64,000 nt of DNA from an uncultured Chitinophagaceae bacterium (GTDB taxonomy: Bacteria > Bacteroidota > Bacteroidia > Chitinophagales > Chitinophagaceae): contig CALCII010000014.1 in assembly GCA_937907395.1 (NCBI GenBank), forward strand, positions 1-64,000, read 5' to 3'. The position numbers and the translations under genes are program-made. Under the pieces are notes generated by a model. That model worked only from the letters and a program-made list of their open reading frames with translations, was not told the origin of the DNA and made no database searches. The stretch's first letter is position 1. Each line of letters opens with the position of its first letter. This document shows, one piece after another, positions 51,212-60,526 of the stretch.

Positions 51212-51985
51212 CTATTTTTTTGTTTTGAACTTTTCAATTGCATTTCGAGTAAACTCACTCAGCACCAATTTACCACTGATGCCGGCCCTTTGCAACAGTA
51301 ACTCATCCCAGTGCCCCGTGCCAGACCAGGTTATTTTCTTCAGCTCAGCCATTGCTTCCGGGTTGCTATGCAGCAATGCAGCCGATATCTTTTCAATTGC
51401 TTCATCCATCATCTCCACACTATGATGTACTTCTGCAAACAAGCCTCTCTTGTGTGCCCATTCAGCAGTACGCCAATTCGTGGCATCGATTGATAATTGT
51501 GCAAAGGCGGCAACACCAATCTTCCGCTCCACAACAGGGCCCACCACAAAGGGGCCAATTCCAACAGCCAGTTCACTCAACTTCACTTCCGCTGTATGAG
51601 CAGCAATTGCATAATCAACAGCAGCCGCCAGGCCCACACCACCACCCACACATTTTCCATGAATACGCCCGATGATAAACTTCGGGCATTTACGCATAGC
51701 ATTGATTACGTTGGCAAATCCGCTGAAAAATGTTATGCCATCTTTGAGTGTTTGTATGGACACCAGCTCATCAAAAGAGGCTCCTGCACAAAATGCCTTT
51801 TCTCCATGCGAACGAAGGATGATCAGCTTTGTTTCTTCATCATTACCGGCTGCATGGACAGCAGTAGCCAGTTCACTTAATACTTTACCGGGCAATGAAT
51901 TACTCTGCGGGTGATGAAACTCAATGGTAGTAATTCCGTTGTGCCTTTCAGACTTCACATACCCGCCTTGTGTTTCGTGTATCAT
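51212..51985 (-). CDS. Enoyl-CoA hydratase/isomerase in the paaZ operon
   Basis: A 257-residue crotonase-family enzyme. The oxyanion hole is built from FCAGASFDEL (about 69-78) and GKCVGGGVGLAAAVD (about 107-121). One acidic residue is kept in KLSELAVGIGPF, but the second hydratase Glu is not evident. It starts 11 nt after paaZ, so PaaF- or PaaG-like action in phenylacetate breakdown is likely, though leucine degradation (methylglutaconyl-CoA) is an alternative. Confidence 0.82.
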   Translation of the reverse strand: MIHETQGGYVKSERHNGITTIEFHHPQSNSLPGKVLSELATAVHAAGNDEETKLIILRSHGEKAFCAGASFDELVSIQTLKDGITFFSGFANVINAMRKCPKFIIGRIHGKCVGGGVGLAAAVDYAIAAHTAEVKLSELAVGIGPFVVGPVVERKIGVAAFAQLSIDATNWRTAEWAHKRGLFAEVHHSVEMMDEAIEKISAALLHSNPEAMAELKKITWSGTGHWDELLLQRAGISGKLVLSEFTRNAIEKFKTKK

Positions 51986-51996
51986 ATACCGTTATT

Positions 51997-54051
51997 TTAA
52001 TTGAACAAATGCTTTTTCCGTACCATCGTAAGAATCGTGGCCACACCTGTAAGTTCGCCTGTTTCATCCATCATTTCCACCAGCCATTTCACAATTCCTT
52101 TTGGAATATCCTGTTCTTCTCTCAGTTCCTGTGGTGTTTTTTCTTTGCAGGTAAACCGCACCTGAATTTCCGCACCCGGGTAAACCGGTTTCGTAAACCG
52201 AAGTTCATCGATTCCGTAGTTGAGCAACACAGGGTTCTTCTCATACCCATCAACAAACAAACCGGCAGAAATGCTCATAATCAAATAGCCATGTGCTACT
52301 TGTCGTTCAAACATCGTTCCTGTAAAATCGGTTTCTTTGATATGAGCATAAAAATGATCGCCGCTTAAATCGGCAAAGCGATCAATATCTTCACTGGTGA
52401 TTACCCGTTTTTCCGTAATCAACTGATCCCCTATTTGCAATTCTTCAAAATATTTCAGAAACGGATGCTTGCCGGGATCTTTCCCCTTTGCATATTGCTG
52501 GTACACATTGGTGATGGCTGTTAATGTGGTGGGTGATCCCTGTACGGCCACACGCTGCATATAATGTTTCACGCCTCTTGCACCTCCCATTTCTTCTCCG
52601 CCACCGGCACGGCCCGGACCACCATGCACCAATAAAGGTAACGGTGACCCATGACCGGTACTTTCTTTTGCACAATCATTGTTCAGTACCAGGATGCGTC
52701 CGTGATAAGCTCCGGCTCCTAATACATATTCAGTTGCAATACGGTCATTTGCCGTTACAACAGAACTACACAAAGAACCTTTACCTTTTTTACTGAGTTC
52801 AATCGCTTCATCCCTGTTTTTATAAGGCATAATTGTACTAACCGGACCAAACGCTTCTACTTCATGCACGGCAGCTGAAGTAAAAGGTTGTTGGTTCATC
52901 AATAATACCGGCGACATAAATGCACCAGTGCCCGCATCGGCATCCATTACATCTACTTCGTCAACAGAACCATATACAATCTCTGAGTTGGTTAATAACT
53001 TTTCAAGTTGTTGCTTCACTTCCTGTCGTTGTGTTTGTCCGGCCAAACTTCCCATTCTTACTTTCTCGTTCAGCGGATTTCCAATCACAGTTTGCAATAA
53101 AGAAGAGGCAATTGCTTTCCATGCATCTTCCATTCTGTTTTCCGGAACAAAAATGCGACGGATCGCTGTACATTTTTGCCCGGCTTTTACTGTCATTTCT
53201 TTTCTTACTTCCTTTACAAATAAATCCCATTCCGCACTACCCGGATAAACATCATCACCCAATACAATACAGTTGAGTGAATCTGCTTCCATGTTAAACG
53301 GAACATTTTCGCTTACAATTTTCGGATGCGATTTCAACATCAATCCCGTAGATGCACTGCCTGTAAAGGTTACCACATCCTGCGATGTAACATGATCCAG
53401 CAAATCGCCTGCACTGCCACATATTAACTGCAACGCACCATCGGGCAAAATACCCGAAGCAACAATCTCTCTCACTACAGCTTCCGTTAAAAAAGAAGTG
53501 ATCGTTGCCGGTTTTACAATGGCAGGCACACCTGCCAGCAGGTTCACGGCCACTTTTTCCAACATACCCCATACCGGAAAATTAAAGGCATTGATATGAA
53601 TGGCAACTCCTTCTTTCGGTATCAGTAAGTGTTGCGCCATGAACGTGTGATTCTTGCTCAGCAAATGAGCTTCTCCATCAATCGCAAAACGTTCATCGGG
53701 AAACTTGCGGCGAAGCGATGCGTTGGCAAACAGGTTACCAATGCCCCCTTCAATATCAATCCAGCTATCGGCTTTCGTAGCACCGGTTTGATAACTGATA
53801 GTATAAAAATGAGGAAGATGTTCACGAAGATGCATGGCCAGTTTTTTCAGCATCAGTCCACGTTCGTGAAAAGTCATCTTTCGTAACAGTGGCCCCCCTG
53901 TGTTCCTGGCGTAGGTTGTGGCAAGACTAAAATCCAATCCTTTGGTAGATGCAGCAGCAATGGGCTCACCCGTAACAGCATTGAACAAAACCTGTCCCTC
54001 ACCCTCACCTGTGATCCATTGCCCGGCAACATAGTTCCCGAGTTTATTCAT
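51997..54051 (-). CDS. paaZ: Bifunctional oxepin-CoA hydrolase/dehydrogenase PaaZ
   Basis: A 684-residue fusion that opens the oxepin ring of the phenylacetate pathway and oxidises the resulting aldehyde. Residues about 1-530 are an aldehyde dehydrogenase with Glu255 (NMEADS) and catalytic Cys294 (GQKCTA), almost the same numbering as E. coli PaaZ. Residues about 545-684 are a MaoC-type hotdog hydratase (DLSGDHFYAHI, then QVAHGYLIMSI). The frame is open to 54060 (TTG), but MNKLGNYVAG at 54051 is the natural start. It lies 32 kb from the paaG segment. Confidence 0.95.
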   Translation of the reverse strand: MNKLGNYVAGQWITGEGEGQVLFNAVTGEPIAAASTKGLDFSLATTYARNTGGPLLRKMTFHERGLMLKKLAMHLREHLPHFYTISYQTGATKADSWIDIEGGIGNLFANASLRRKFPDERFAIDGEAHLLSKNHTFMAQHLLIPKEGVAIHINAFNFPVWGMLEKVAVNLLAGVPAIVKPATITSFLTEAVVREIVASGILPDGALQLICGSAGDLLDHVTSQDVVTFTGSASTGLMLKSHPKIVSENVPFNMEADSLNCIVLGDDVYPGSAEWDLFVKEVRKEMTVKAGQKCTAIRRIFVPENRMEDAWKAIASSLLQTVIGNPLNEKVRMGSLAGQTQRQEVKQQLEKLLTNSEIVYGSVDEVDVMDADAGTGAFMSPVLLMNQQPFTSAAVHEVEAFGPVSTIMPYKNRDEAIELSKKGKGSLCSSVVTANDRIATEYVLGAGAYHGRILVLNNDCAKESTGHGSPLPLLVHGGPGRAGGGEEMGGARGVKHYMQRVAVQGSPTTLTAITNVYQQYAKGKDPGKHPFLKYFEELQIGDQLITEKRVITSEDIDRFADLSGDHFYAHIKETDFTGTMFERQVAHGYLIMSISAGLFVDGYEKNPVLLNYGIDELRFTKPVYPGAEIQVRFTCKEKTPQELREEQDIPKGIVKWLVEMMDETGELTGVATILTMVRKKHLFN

Positions 54052-54071
54052 ATAGCGCAATCTTTACATGA

Positions 54072-54102
54072 CGAAGGTAATTTGAAAAAGGTATCTTTCA
54101 AA
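54072..54102 (-). promoter_or_regulatory. Promoter of the paaZ operon
   Basis: Minus strand: TTTG (54102-54099), a 19-nt spacer and TACCTTCG (54079-54072), one base off TAnnTTTG. An inverted repeat TTTGAAA/TTTCAAA (54081-54087 and 54096-54102) covers the region, and AAGGTAT occurs within it, as in the palindrome before tetR. A shared operator is possible but weakly supported. Confidence 0.55.
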
Positions 54103-54135
54103 TCAACCCTGGTCTGAGGAATAAAACATAGCAAT

Positions 54136-54165
54136 AAAAAACCCATGCAGCGGGCTGCATGGGTT
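54136..54165 (-). terminator. Terminator of the rplM-rpsI-rpsB-tsf operon
   Basis: Minus strand: AACCCATGCAG, a 4-nt loop, CTGCATGGGTT, then TTTTATT. The 11-bp stem is perfect and lies 22 nt after the tsf stop. Confidence 0.92.
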
Positions 54166-54187
54166 TCTATACATTTAGTGGAGGATC

Positions 54188-55024
54188 TTATCCTAAAGCC
54201 ACACGTTTGAATTCTGTTACTTTCACATCACCAGCGCCTTTCAGATAGTCGCCTACGCTCTTAGACCCATCTTTTACGAAAGCCTGTGCAGTAAGTGTTT
54301 GTTCTTTGAAGAAAGCATTCATTTTACCTTCTGCAATTTTAGAAATCATTTCTTCGGGTTTGCCGGCCATCTTGGGATCCTGTTTCATCAGTTCCACGAT
54401 GATATCTTTTTCACGTGCCACGATTTCAGCAGGAACGCTTGCAGCATCAACAGCTACAGGGTTCATTGCCGCAATTTGCATAGCCACATCTTTACCCACT
54501 TCTTCAGCTTCTTTATCTAATCCCACCAATACACCCATACGGTTAGCACCGTGGATATAAGAAGCAACGAAAGGAGCTTCCACACGTTCAAACTTACTGA
54601 TACCGATTTTTTCGCCGATAGCAGCCAGTTTATCATTGATCAGGTCGGCCACTTTTGAACCGTTCACAGGAGTCTCGTTCAGCTCTTCCACAGATTTAAC
54701 GTTGTTAGCGATGGCAGCGTCTGCAATAGATTTTGCAAAGGCTACGAAATCAGCATTCTTGGAAACGAAATCAGTTTCGCAGCTGATGCATACAACGATA
54801 CCTGTTTTGTGGTCTGCAGTTGTTTGTGCAATCACCACACCTTCTTTCGCTTCACGGTCGCTGCGTTTGGCAGCTACTTTCTGACCCTGTTTACGCAACC
54901 AGTCAATCGCAGCTTCAAAATCTCCGTTTGTTTCAGTTAAAGCTTTGCGGCAATCCATCATACCGGCACCAGTAGCCTGGCGAAGCTTATTGATATCCTG
55001 TGCAGTAATAGTTACAGTAGACAT
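54188..55024 (-). CDS. tsf: Translation elongation factor Ts
   Basis: A 278-residue guanine-exchange factor for EF-Tu. The N-terminal UBA-like domain with TGAGMMDCRKAL (about 18-29) and the core TDF motif (CETDFVSKN, about 77-85) are typical. Length is normal for Bacteroidota. It is the last gene of the ribosomal operon and precedes a strong terminator. The 132-nt gap to rpsB shows no gene. Confidence 0.96.
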   Translation of the reverse strand: MSTVTITAQDINKLRQATGAGMMDCRKALTETNGDFEAAIDWLRKQGQKVAAKRSDREAKEGVVIAQTTADHKTGIVVCISCETDFVSKNADFVAFAKSIADAAIANNVKSVEELNETPVNGSKVADLINDKLAAIGEKIGISKFERVEAPFVASYIHGANRMGVLVGLDKEAEEVGKDVAMQIAAMNPVAVDAASVPAEIVAREKDIIVELMKQDPKMAGKPEEMISKIAEGKMNAFFKEQTLTAQAFVKDGSKSVGDYLKGAGDVKVTEFKRVALG

Positions 55025-55156
55025 AAATATGATTTAAAATGTTTGAATGAATTCATTTGAAAATGCTTTCTGCAAAAGTCTGTTTCAACTTCAGCAGAAA
55101 GCATTGTGTTGGTTTGTACTGAAGCCTTCTTCCGCCTCAATCCTTTCTCTCAGATC

Positions 55157-56026
55157 TTATCTGGAAGAAGTGCGTTTTTGTGTGCTGGCAACACGGCGTT
55201 TGGGAGCACCACCGCCACCTGCATTACCACGACCACGTCCGCCTCTTTCACGGCTACCGCCTTCTTCACCTTCGTCGAACTTAGGTCCTTTGTCCACTAC
55301 TTCTTCGTCTGATTCTTCTTCAGATTTTTCAACCTGGCGTTCTGCCAAACCTTCTGCAATAGCAGCAGTGAGGTATTCGGTGATGATCGCAATTGACTTA
55401 GTAGCATCATCATTACCGGGGATGAAATAATCCACTTTATTAGGATCGCAGTTGGTATCAACCAAACCGAAAGTAGTTACACCTAAACGTTTTGCTTCTG
55501 CCAGTGCAATGTGTTCGTGACCAATGTCAACGATAAACAATGCAGCCGGGAGACGGCCCATGTTGGCAATACCGCCAAGCACTTTCTCCATCTTGTCTTT
55601 ATCACGGCTCAACTGTAAACGTTCTTTTTTAGTAATGCTGTCGAAAGAACCATCGTTCAGCATTTTTTCAATGCTCTGCATTTTCTTCACGCTCTTACGA
55701 ACGGTGTTGAAGTTGGTTAACATACCACCCAACCAACGGTCGGTTACGTAAGGCATGTTCACTTTCTGAGCGCATTCTGTTACGATTTCTTTTGCTTGCT
55801 TTTTGGTGGCAACAAACATGATCTTTTTACCACTGCGTGCAATTTGTTTCATTGCAGCTGCAGTTTCCTGCAAACCTTCAACAGTTTTATTGAGATCGAT
55901 GATGTGAATACCTTTCTTTTCAGCAAAGATGTAAGGTAACATCTTGGGATTCCACTTCTTCTTCAGGTGACCAAAGTGTACACCTGCTTCGAGTAATTGC
56001 TGTTGTAATGAAGTGTTATTTTCCAT
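55157..56026 (-). CDS. rpsB: 30S ribosomal protein S2 with extended C-terminal tail
   Basis: A 289-residue S2. The core matches (LLEAGVHFGHLKKKWNPKM at the N-terminus, NFNTVRKSVKKM, and a conserved VDTNCDP segment). Beyond about residue 240 it carries an extra tail that is first acidic (EEESDEEVVD), then Gly/Arg-rich (GGRGRGNAGGGG) and finally basic with Ser/Thr. Such tails occur in some Bacteroidota S2 proteins; the function is unknown, RNA binding being plausible. Confidence 0.96.
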   Translation of the reverse strand: MENNTSLQQQLLEAGVHFGHLKKKWNPKMLPYIFAEKKGIHIIDLNKTVEGLQETAAAMKQIARSGKKIMFVATKKQAKEIVTECAQKVNMPYVTDRWLGGMLTNFNTVRKSVKKMQSIEKMLNDGSFDSITKKERLQLSRDKDKMEKVLGGIANMGRLPAALFIVDIGHEHIALAEAKRLGVTTFGLVDTNCDPNKVDYFIPGNDDATKSIAIITEYLTAAIAEGLAERQVEKSEEESDEEVVDKGPKFDEGEEGGSRERGGRGRGNAGGGGAPKRRVASTQKRTSSR

Positions 56027-56074
56027 TGTATTTGTATGATCGTTATTAAAAATTGTTTTATACCAGTGAACCGA

Positions 56075-56464
56075 TTAACGTTTAGAGAACTGGAAGCTGC
56101 GACGGGCTTTCTTCTTACCAAATTTCTTACGTTCAACACCTCTGGGATCACGTTTCAGTAAACCAGCAGCTTTTAAAGCCGGACGGTATTCGGGGTTGAT
56201 TTCGAGCAATGCACGTGCAATACCCAGCTTGGCAGCTTCTGCCTGGCCTTTGATACCACCACCGTTTGCATTGATTTTAACATCGAACTTGTTAACAGAA
56301 TCGATTGATTTTAAAGGAGCTTCCACCTGGTTTTGTAAATAAACCAATGTGAAGTACTCTTTGTAGTCTTTATCGTTCACAGTAATAACACCATTACCCT
56401 TGCTGATGAATACTCGGGTGATGGCTTCTTTACGGCGACCAACTGCGTTTTTTTGCTTTTCCAT
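56075..56464 (-). CDS. rpsI: 30S ribosomal protein S9
   Basis: A 129-residue S9 with the hallmark C-terminal basic tail (DPRGVERKKFGKKKARRSFQFSKR, reaching the P site) and NAVGRRKEAITRVF at the N-terminus. It follows rplM by 38 nt. Confidence 0.97.
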   Translation of the reverse strand: MEKQKNAVGRRKEAITRVFISKGNGVITVNDKDYKEYFTLVYLQNQVEAPLKSIDSVNKFDVKINANGGGIKGQAEAAKLGIARALLEINPEYRPALKAAGLLKRDPRGVERKKFGKKKARRSFQFSKR

Positions 56465-56502
56465 TTATAAGGAATTTGAAAATTTTGAATGAATTGGAAT
56501 AA

Positions 56503-56946
56503 TTAGAACTTCAGTTCTTTGGGTTGTTGTGCTTTATGCGCATGTTCTCCACCTGCATACACAAATAATTTCTTATACATTTTGCGACCGAGACGGTTTT
56601 TAGGAAGCATTCCTTTTACAGCACGCTCAACAATCACTTCCGGTCTGCGTCTTTGCAGATCTTTCGCAATTTCAATTTTCTGGCCACCAGGATAACCTGA
56701 GAAGTTCTGATATTCTTTTTCCTGCAATTTGTTTCCGGTGAAAACAACTTTATCAGCATTAATTACAATTACATAATCACCACAGTCAACGTGAGGTGTG
56801 TAATAAGCTTTGTTTTTGCCACGTAAAATAGCAGCAATTCTGGAACACATACGACCTACGGTTTGATTGGTGCCGTCCACAACGTACCAGTTACGCTGTA
56901 CGGTAGCCTCGTTCGCATGTTTGGTTGTGAAATGTAGTTTACTCAT
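56503..56946 (-). CDS. rplM: 50S ribosomal protein L13
   Basis: A 147-residue L13 (WYVVDGTNQTVGRMCSRIAAILRGKNK, GDYVIVINADKV, then AVKGMLPKNRLGRKMYKKL). The frame runs upstream to 57012, but MSKLHFTTKHANEA at 56946 is the real start; the extra part covers the leader. First gene of the operon, with its own promoter and a structured leader. Confidence 0.96.
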   Translation of the reverse strand: MSKLHFTTKHANEATVQRNWYVVDGTNQTVGRMCSRIAAILRGKNKAYYTPHVDCGDYVIVINADKVVFTGNKLQEKEYQNFSGYPGGQKIEIAKDLQRRRPEVIVERAVKGMLPKNRLGRKMYKKLFVYAGGEHAHKAQQPKELKF

Positions 56947-56963
56947 TTGTTTTAATTTTTTAC

Positions 56964-57040
56964 CACGCCATCCCGTGATTGTGAAAAATATCCGTTTTGC
57001 AACGGGTCGCAAAGGTGCGGCAGTTTCAATTGCCCACCAA
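56964..57040 (-). promoter_or_regulatory. Promoter and structured leader of the rplM operon
   Basis: Minus strand: TTG (57040-57038), a 20-nt spacer and CACCTTTG (57017-57010), one base off TAnnTTTG. The leader of about 57 nt holds CCGTT/AACGG with a 4-nt loop (56992-57005) and CACG/CGTG with a 6-nt loop (56964-56977). Such stems could be a ribosomal-protein leader for autoregulation by L13; this is inference. Confidence 0.55.
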
Positions 57041-57151
57041 GAAATTGAGAAAGTATTTTTCAGGACACCTTCACAACTTATTGATATGCAATAAAATTTT
57101 TGTCTTTAATTTTTTGAGGTTGGTGAAAAGGACCGCAGTTTCAGGATTTTA

Positions 57152-57997
57152 TTACTGTGCAGAGGGGCAGCGATAGCTGGTTATATTGAATGTAACACCA
57201 ATAGTTGCGGTCATATACTGGTCTTTTTGTCCGCTGAAACCCCGTTGTATTCCTCTTTCCCCGATCCGGATCCCAGTTTCATAGCTGCGGTCCTGCAGGT
57301 AGGCAGCCGGCGAACCTGAAACAAAGGCGGAAAGTCCGGCATAAGTAGTAGATACATCATCCAGATAGTCGGTAGTCGTGAACCGGTGTGTGATCTCAAA
57401 ATGGATATTGGTATGGCTGTTTACCGCATATTTTACCCCAAAACCAAAGGGAATGGCCACCTGCAATAACTTATACTTTTTCTTATTGGGGAAAACGGCA
57501 GACTCCTGCCCCTCGGTACCTAAAGGCTGAAGAAAATACTTTGTTCCGTTCAGATCGGCCCAGGGGTCAAATTTGAATATCCCGGCTCCAAAAGTGAGAT
57601 AGGGTGTGAAGCGTTCGTTGGGATTGATGGGATTAAAGCGGAAAAAATTAAAATCGCCCTGCACCAATGCTTCCCAAACGGTTGTATTGAAGCTCAGGTT
57701 CCTGCGTTGCCGGAACAGGTTTTTCTTTTCATAAATATCACTGTATCCCAGGAAGGCCACATTGCCTGCCAACCTCAGGGCTACGTAATTATTAATTTGT
57801 TTACGAAAGAAAATGCCGGCGGTAGGTTTGGGCCTGTTTACCCTTGCATTGGGATTCAGGTCCCCAAAATAATGTGCGGCTCCCACCTGGATACCAAATT
57901 CACCTTCATGAACATATCCTTCATACTGTGCATTAGCAGTTTGTGTAAAGCATAAAAGGCCGGAGAGTAAGCAATAAAATAAAAGTTGTTTCACCAT
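57152..57997 (-). CDS. DUF6089-type outer-membrane beta-barrel protein
   Basis: A 281-residue exported protein with signal peptide MVKQLLFYCLLSGLLCFTQTANAQ. The mature part is an eight-stranded-barrel style sequence (GEFGIQVGAAHYFGDLNPN, RFTPYLTFGAGIFKFDP, QVAIPFGFGVKYAVN) ending in alternating hydrophobic residues (MTATIGVTFNI). This family is common in Bacteroidota, usually near nadK, as here. Starts at 58012 or 58039 are possible; the signal peptide fits 57997 best. Function unknown. Confidence 0.8.
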   Translation of the reverse strand: MVKQLLFYCLLSGLLCFTQTANAQYEGYVHEGEFGIQVGAAHYFGDLNPNARVNRPKPTAGIFFRKQINNYVALRLAGNVAFLGYSDIYEKKNLFRQRRNLSFNTTVWEALVQGDFNFFRFNPINPNERFTPYLTFGAGIFKFDPWADLNGTKYFLQPLGTEGQESAVFPNKKKYKLLQVAIPFGFGVKYAVNSHTNIHFEITHRFTTTDYLDDVSTTYAGLSAFVSGSPAAYLQDRSYETGIRIGERGIQRGFSGQKDQYMTATIGVTFNITSYRCPSAQ

Positions 57998-58081
57998 CGG
58001 TTCTTTAATCATTCGCTGCAAATAAAGGAAATAACGCAAAATGAAGTGCTTTCATCTGTGGACAGGTAACTTTTTCTTTGT

Positions 58082-58960
58082 TTAGTTCCTTCTGTCCAAT
58101 CCCCATGATAGCTTATTGCGGAGGGTTTGTAAAAAATTATTTTCGTTTAATCGTACCAGTTGAACAGTAAAGTCTTCTTTTTTTACTGCAATCTGAATGT
58201 CTTTCTTCACCACTTCTTTTCTTGAATCGAGTGTACACAGAAAGGTATCGGTGCGGCCTTCAATTTCAAATGAAATGATATTATTATCGGGCACCACAAT
58301 GGGCCTTACATTGAGATTATGCGGTGCAACCGGAGTAATTACAAAACTGCCCGATTCAGGGAATACCACCGGGCCATTACAGCTGAGAGAATATCCTGTG
58401 GATCCGGTAGGGGTTGCCACAATCAATCCATCGGCCCAGTAACTGTTGAGAAATTCACCGTTCAGATACGTATGAATTTTGATCATGGAAGAAGTATCCT
58501 GCTTGTGTATAGCAAATTCATTTAACGCATACGGTGTGTCTCCAAACAAGGGAATATTGCTATCAAGATGAATGAGTGTACGTTCATCTTTTACAAATGT
58601 GTGCTTCACCAGTGCTGCTACCGCCGTTTCCAGTGCTTCTTTACCAATGCTGGCCAAAAAACCAAGCCGGCCGAAATTGATACCCAGCAAAGGAATTTGT
58701 TTATCCCTTACCAGCGTAACGGTGTCGAGCAAGGTACCATCGCCACCGAGGCTGATCATACATTCAAATGATTCTTCCAGCTGAGCTGAGGACTCAAACA
58801 GAAGTGGTTGCTCATCAAACTGAATCACTTCTTTTATCTGGTTATAAAATTCTGTATATAATACAGGAGTAATGTTGCTGGACTTCAGTTCCCGGAACAA
58901 ACGCTGAAGTTCTTCCCGGTGGTCCAGTTCAAATACCCTGCTATAGATCGCTACTTTCAT
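58082..58960 (-). CDS. nadK: NAD kinase
   Basis: A 292-residue ATP-NAD kinase that makes NADP. The signature GGDGT is at residues 72-76 (ISLGGDGTLLDT), followed by the NE motif (NEFAIH) and TGSTGYSLSCNGP. The frame is open to 59035 across the upstream gene, but MKVAIYSRVF at 58960 is the true start, 10 nt after the POTRA gene stop. Confidence 0.95.
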   Translation of the reverse strand: MKVAIYSRVFELDHREELQRLFRELKSSNITPVLYTEFYNQIKEVIQFDEQPLLFESSAQLEESFECMISLGGDGTLLDTVTLVRDKQIPLLGINFGRLGFLASIGKEALETAVAALVKHTFVKDERTLIHLDSNIPLFGDTPYALNEFAIHKQDTSSMIKIHTYLNGEFLNSYWADGLIVATPTGSTGYSLSCNGPVVFPESGSFVITPVAPHNLNVRPIVVPDNNIISFEIEGRTDTFLCTLDSRKEVVKKDIQIAVKKEDFTVQLVRLNENNFLQTLRNKLSWGLDRRN

Positions 58961-58970
58961 TCCTTTCTTT

Positions 58971-60458
58971 TTAGAAGTCTTTCCGCATGTGTAAAAATAA
59001 ACCCTTTTGCCCCAACTGGTTAAAGGAATACTCAAAGCGGGCTATAAAATCGTAATAACTGAGCAAATCAGCACCCACACCATAGGTATACAGCATACGG
59101 TTGTTGAGGTAGCTGTTGGTAAGGAAAGGCGTATGTGATGCACCGATATCGCTGTACACTTTCAACACTACTTTAAATGGAATTTTCTTGTACTTCTCAT
59201 TCTTCAGTATGAGCGTGGGAACGCTGAAATGAAGAATTTCCTGACGGATGGTGGTTTTCAGCATGCCGGCCATGACGCCGTCCACCACATAATATTCCAG
59301 TCCACGCATCATAAAATCGCCATACCCCATTGCCCCCATATTATACATAGGCTGACGGAAAGGCAATTTCAGCAAACCATATCCCATCAACGAAATCGAT
59401 AGTTTCGGCTGCACCTGGAAGTAACGGCCTACCTTACCCGAAAACTGCCAGAGATTCATCCCTTTCATGCCTAATCCCCGTTGCGTGAAAGCACCTGAAA
59501 AAGCCACGCCCTTCCATGGGTAGGCGATATTATTCACATCAAAATACTGATAGGTGTAAACAAACTCCCCAAAGCGCTGACGGGACCGACGATCGTTGAA
59601 AAATGGAAGATACCCTTTGGCGGCATATTCTTCTGCTATCTGAAACAACGTATCGGGTACTTGTTCGTATACATAATTTAACCGGAAGGAGTGACGATGG
59701 TTTACTCCTTTTCGTATTGTGAACCCTACTTCGGCTTTAAATGTTTTTCTTACAAACGAAGAAATGCCACCGTTGTCCGCCGGGAAAAAGATCTGTTTGT
59801 TGCTGTCGGTTGCGAACGGCATTTGCCTTGTTTGTATATAATACAATCCGGCAAGAAACCCTTTCTCCAGCGATTTATCTGCATAAGGCTGCTCGTAAAA
59901 TAGGGAATACTGGCGTGAATACCCGTTTACATAATGCAGATACATACGGTCACGCCTACCCGAAACATTTTCCCATAAAAACTTCATTCCGTAATTCGCA
60001 CGTTCGAGGCTTCCGTTTTGTTCCACCAGCCACTGATTGAGATTGCGGTCTATCAGTTTAAAATAAGGAAGCGGAAAAATATACCATCGTTCTTTGAGAT
60101 CAATAATCAGATCCACTTCCTGGTTTTCCCATTTGTCAATTCCTACAAATACCTCAAGAAACAATTGTGTATTTACAATATTAAGCCGTGTTGTTTCCAG
60201 GACAGCATACATTTCTTCTGTAGTAATGGAAGCGCCTGCTTTGAGAGGACATTCACGTAAAACGATATAATCTTTGGTGAGACGATTACCCCGGAGTTTA
60301 ATATCCCTGATTTTAAACGTTGTCCCGGCCGGCATTTGTGCCACTACTGCACGGAGGTGTTCTCTTGCAGAATCAAGCGCCACAGATGGTTGCGCTTTAA
60401 TTGCATACGGGAACCCGATGATCCATATAATGACCAGTAAATACGATACTAACCTCAT
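58971..60458 (-). CDS. POTRA-domain outer-membrane protein (BamA/TamA-like)
   Basis: A 495-residue outer-membrane protein with a signal peptide (about 1-22), one POTRA-like domain (about 45-125: FKIRDIKLRGNRLTKDYIVLRE, then FVGIDKWENQEVDLIIDLKERWY) and a C-terminal 16-strand-like barrel with many aromatic-terminated strands, ending in MRKDF. Only one POTRA unit is visible, against five in BamA, so it is a shorter Omp85-family relative. It may insert or export outer-membrane components. Part of a CBS-nadK row found in Bacteroidota. Confidence 0.85.
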   Translation of the reverse strand: MRLVSYLLVIIWIIGFPYAIKAQPSVALDSAREHLRAVVAQMPAGTTFKIRDIKLRGNRLTKDYIVLRECPLKAGASITTEEMYAVLETTRLNIVNTQLFLEVFVGIDKWENQEVDLIIDLKERWYIFPLPYFKLIDRNLNQWLVEQNGSLERANYGMKFLWENVSGRRDRMYLHYVNGYSRQYSLFYEQPYADKSLEKGFLAGLYYIQTRQMPFATDSNKQIFFPADNGGISSFVRKTFKAEVGFTIRKGVNHRHSFRLNYVYEQVPDTLFQIAEEYAAKGYLPFFNDRRSRQRFGEFVYTYQYFDVNNIAYPWKGVAFSGAFTQRGLGMKGMNLWQFSGKVGRYFQVQPKLSISLMGYGLLKLPFRQPMYNMGAMGYGDFMMRGLEYYVVDGVMAGMLKTTIRQEILHFSVPTLILKNEKYKKIPFKVVLKVYSDIGASHTPFLTNSYLNNRMLYTYGVGADLLSYYDFIARFEYSFNQLGQKGLFLHMRKDF

Positions 60459-60526
60459 GCAAAAGCCGGAATTACAGCAGGTAAATGTACTTTAAATACG
60501 GGGAACGAAAGCGACGATTCTGCACC

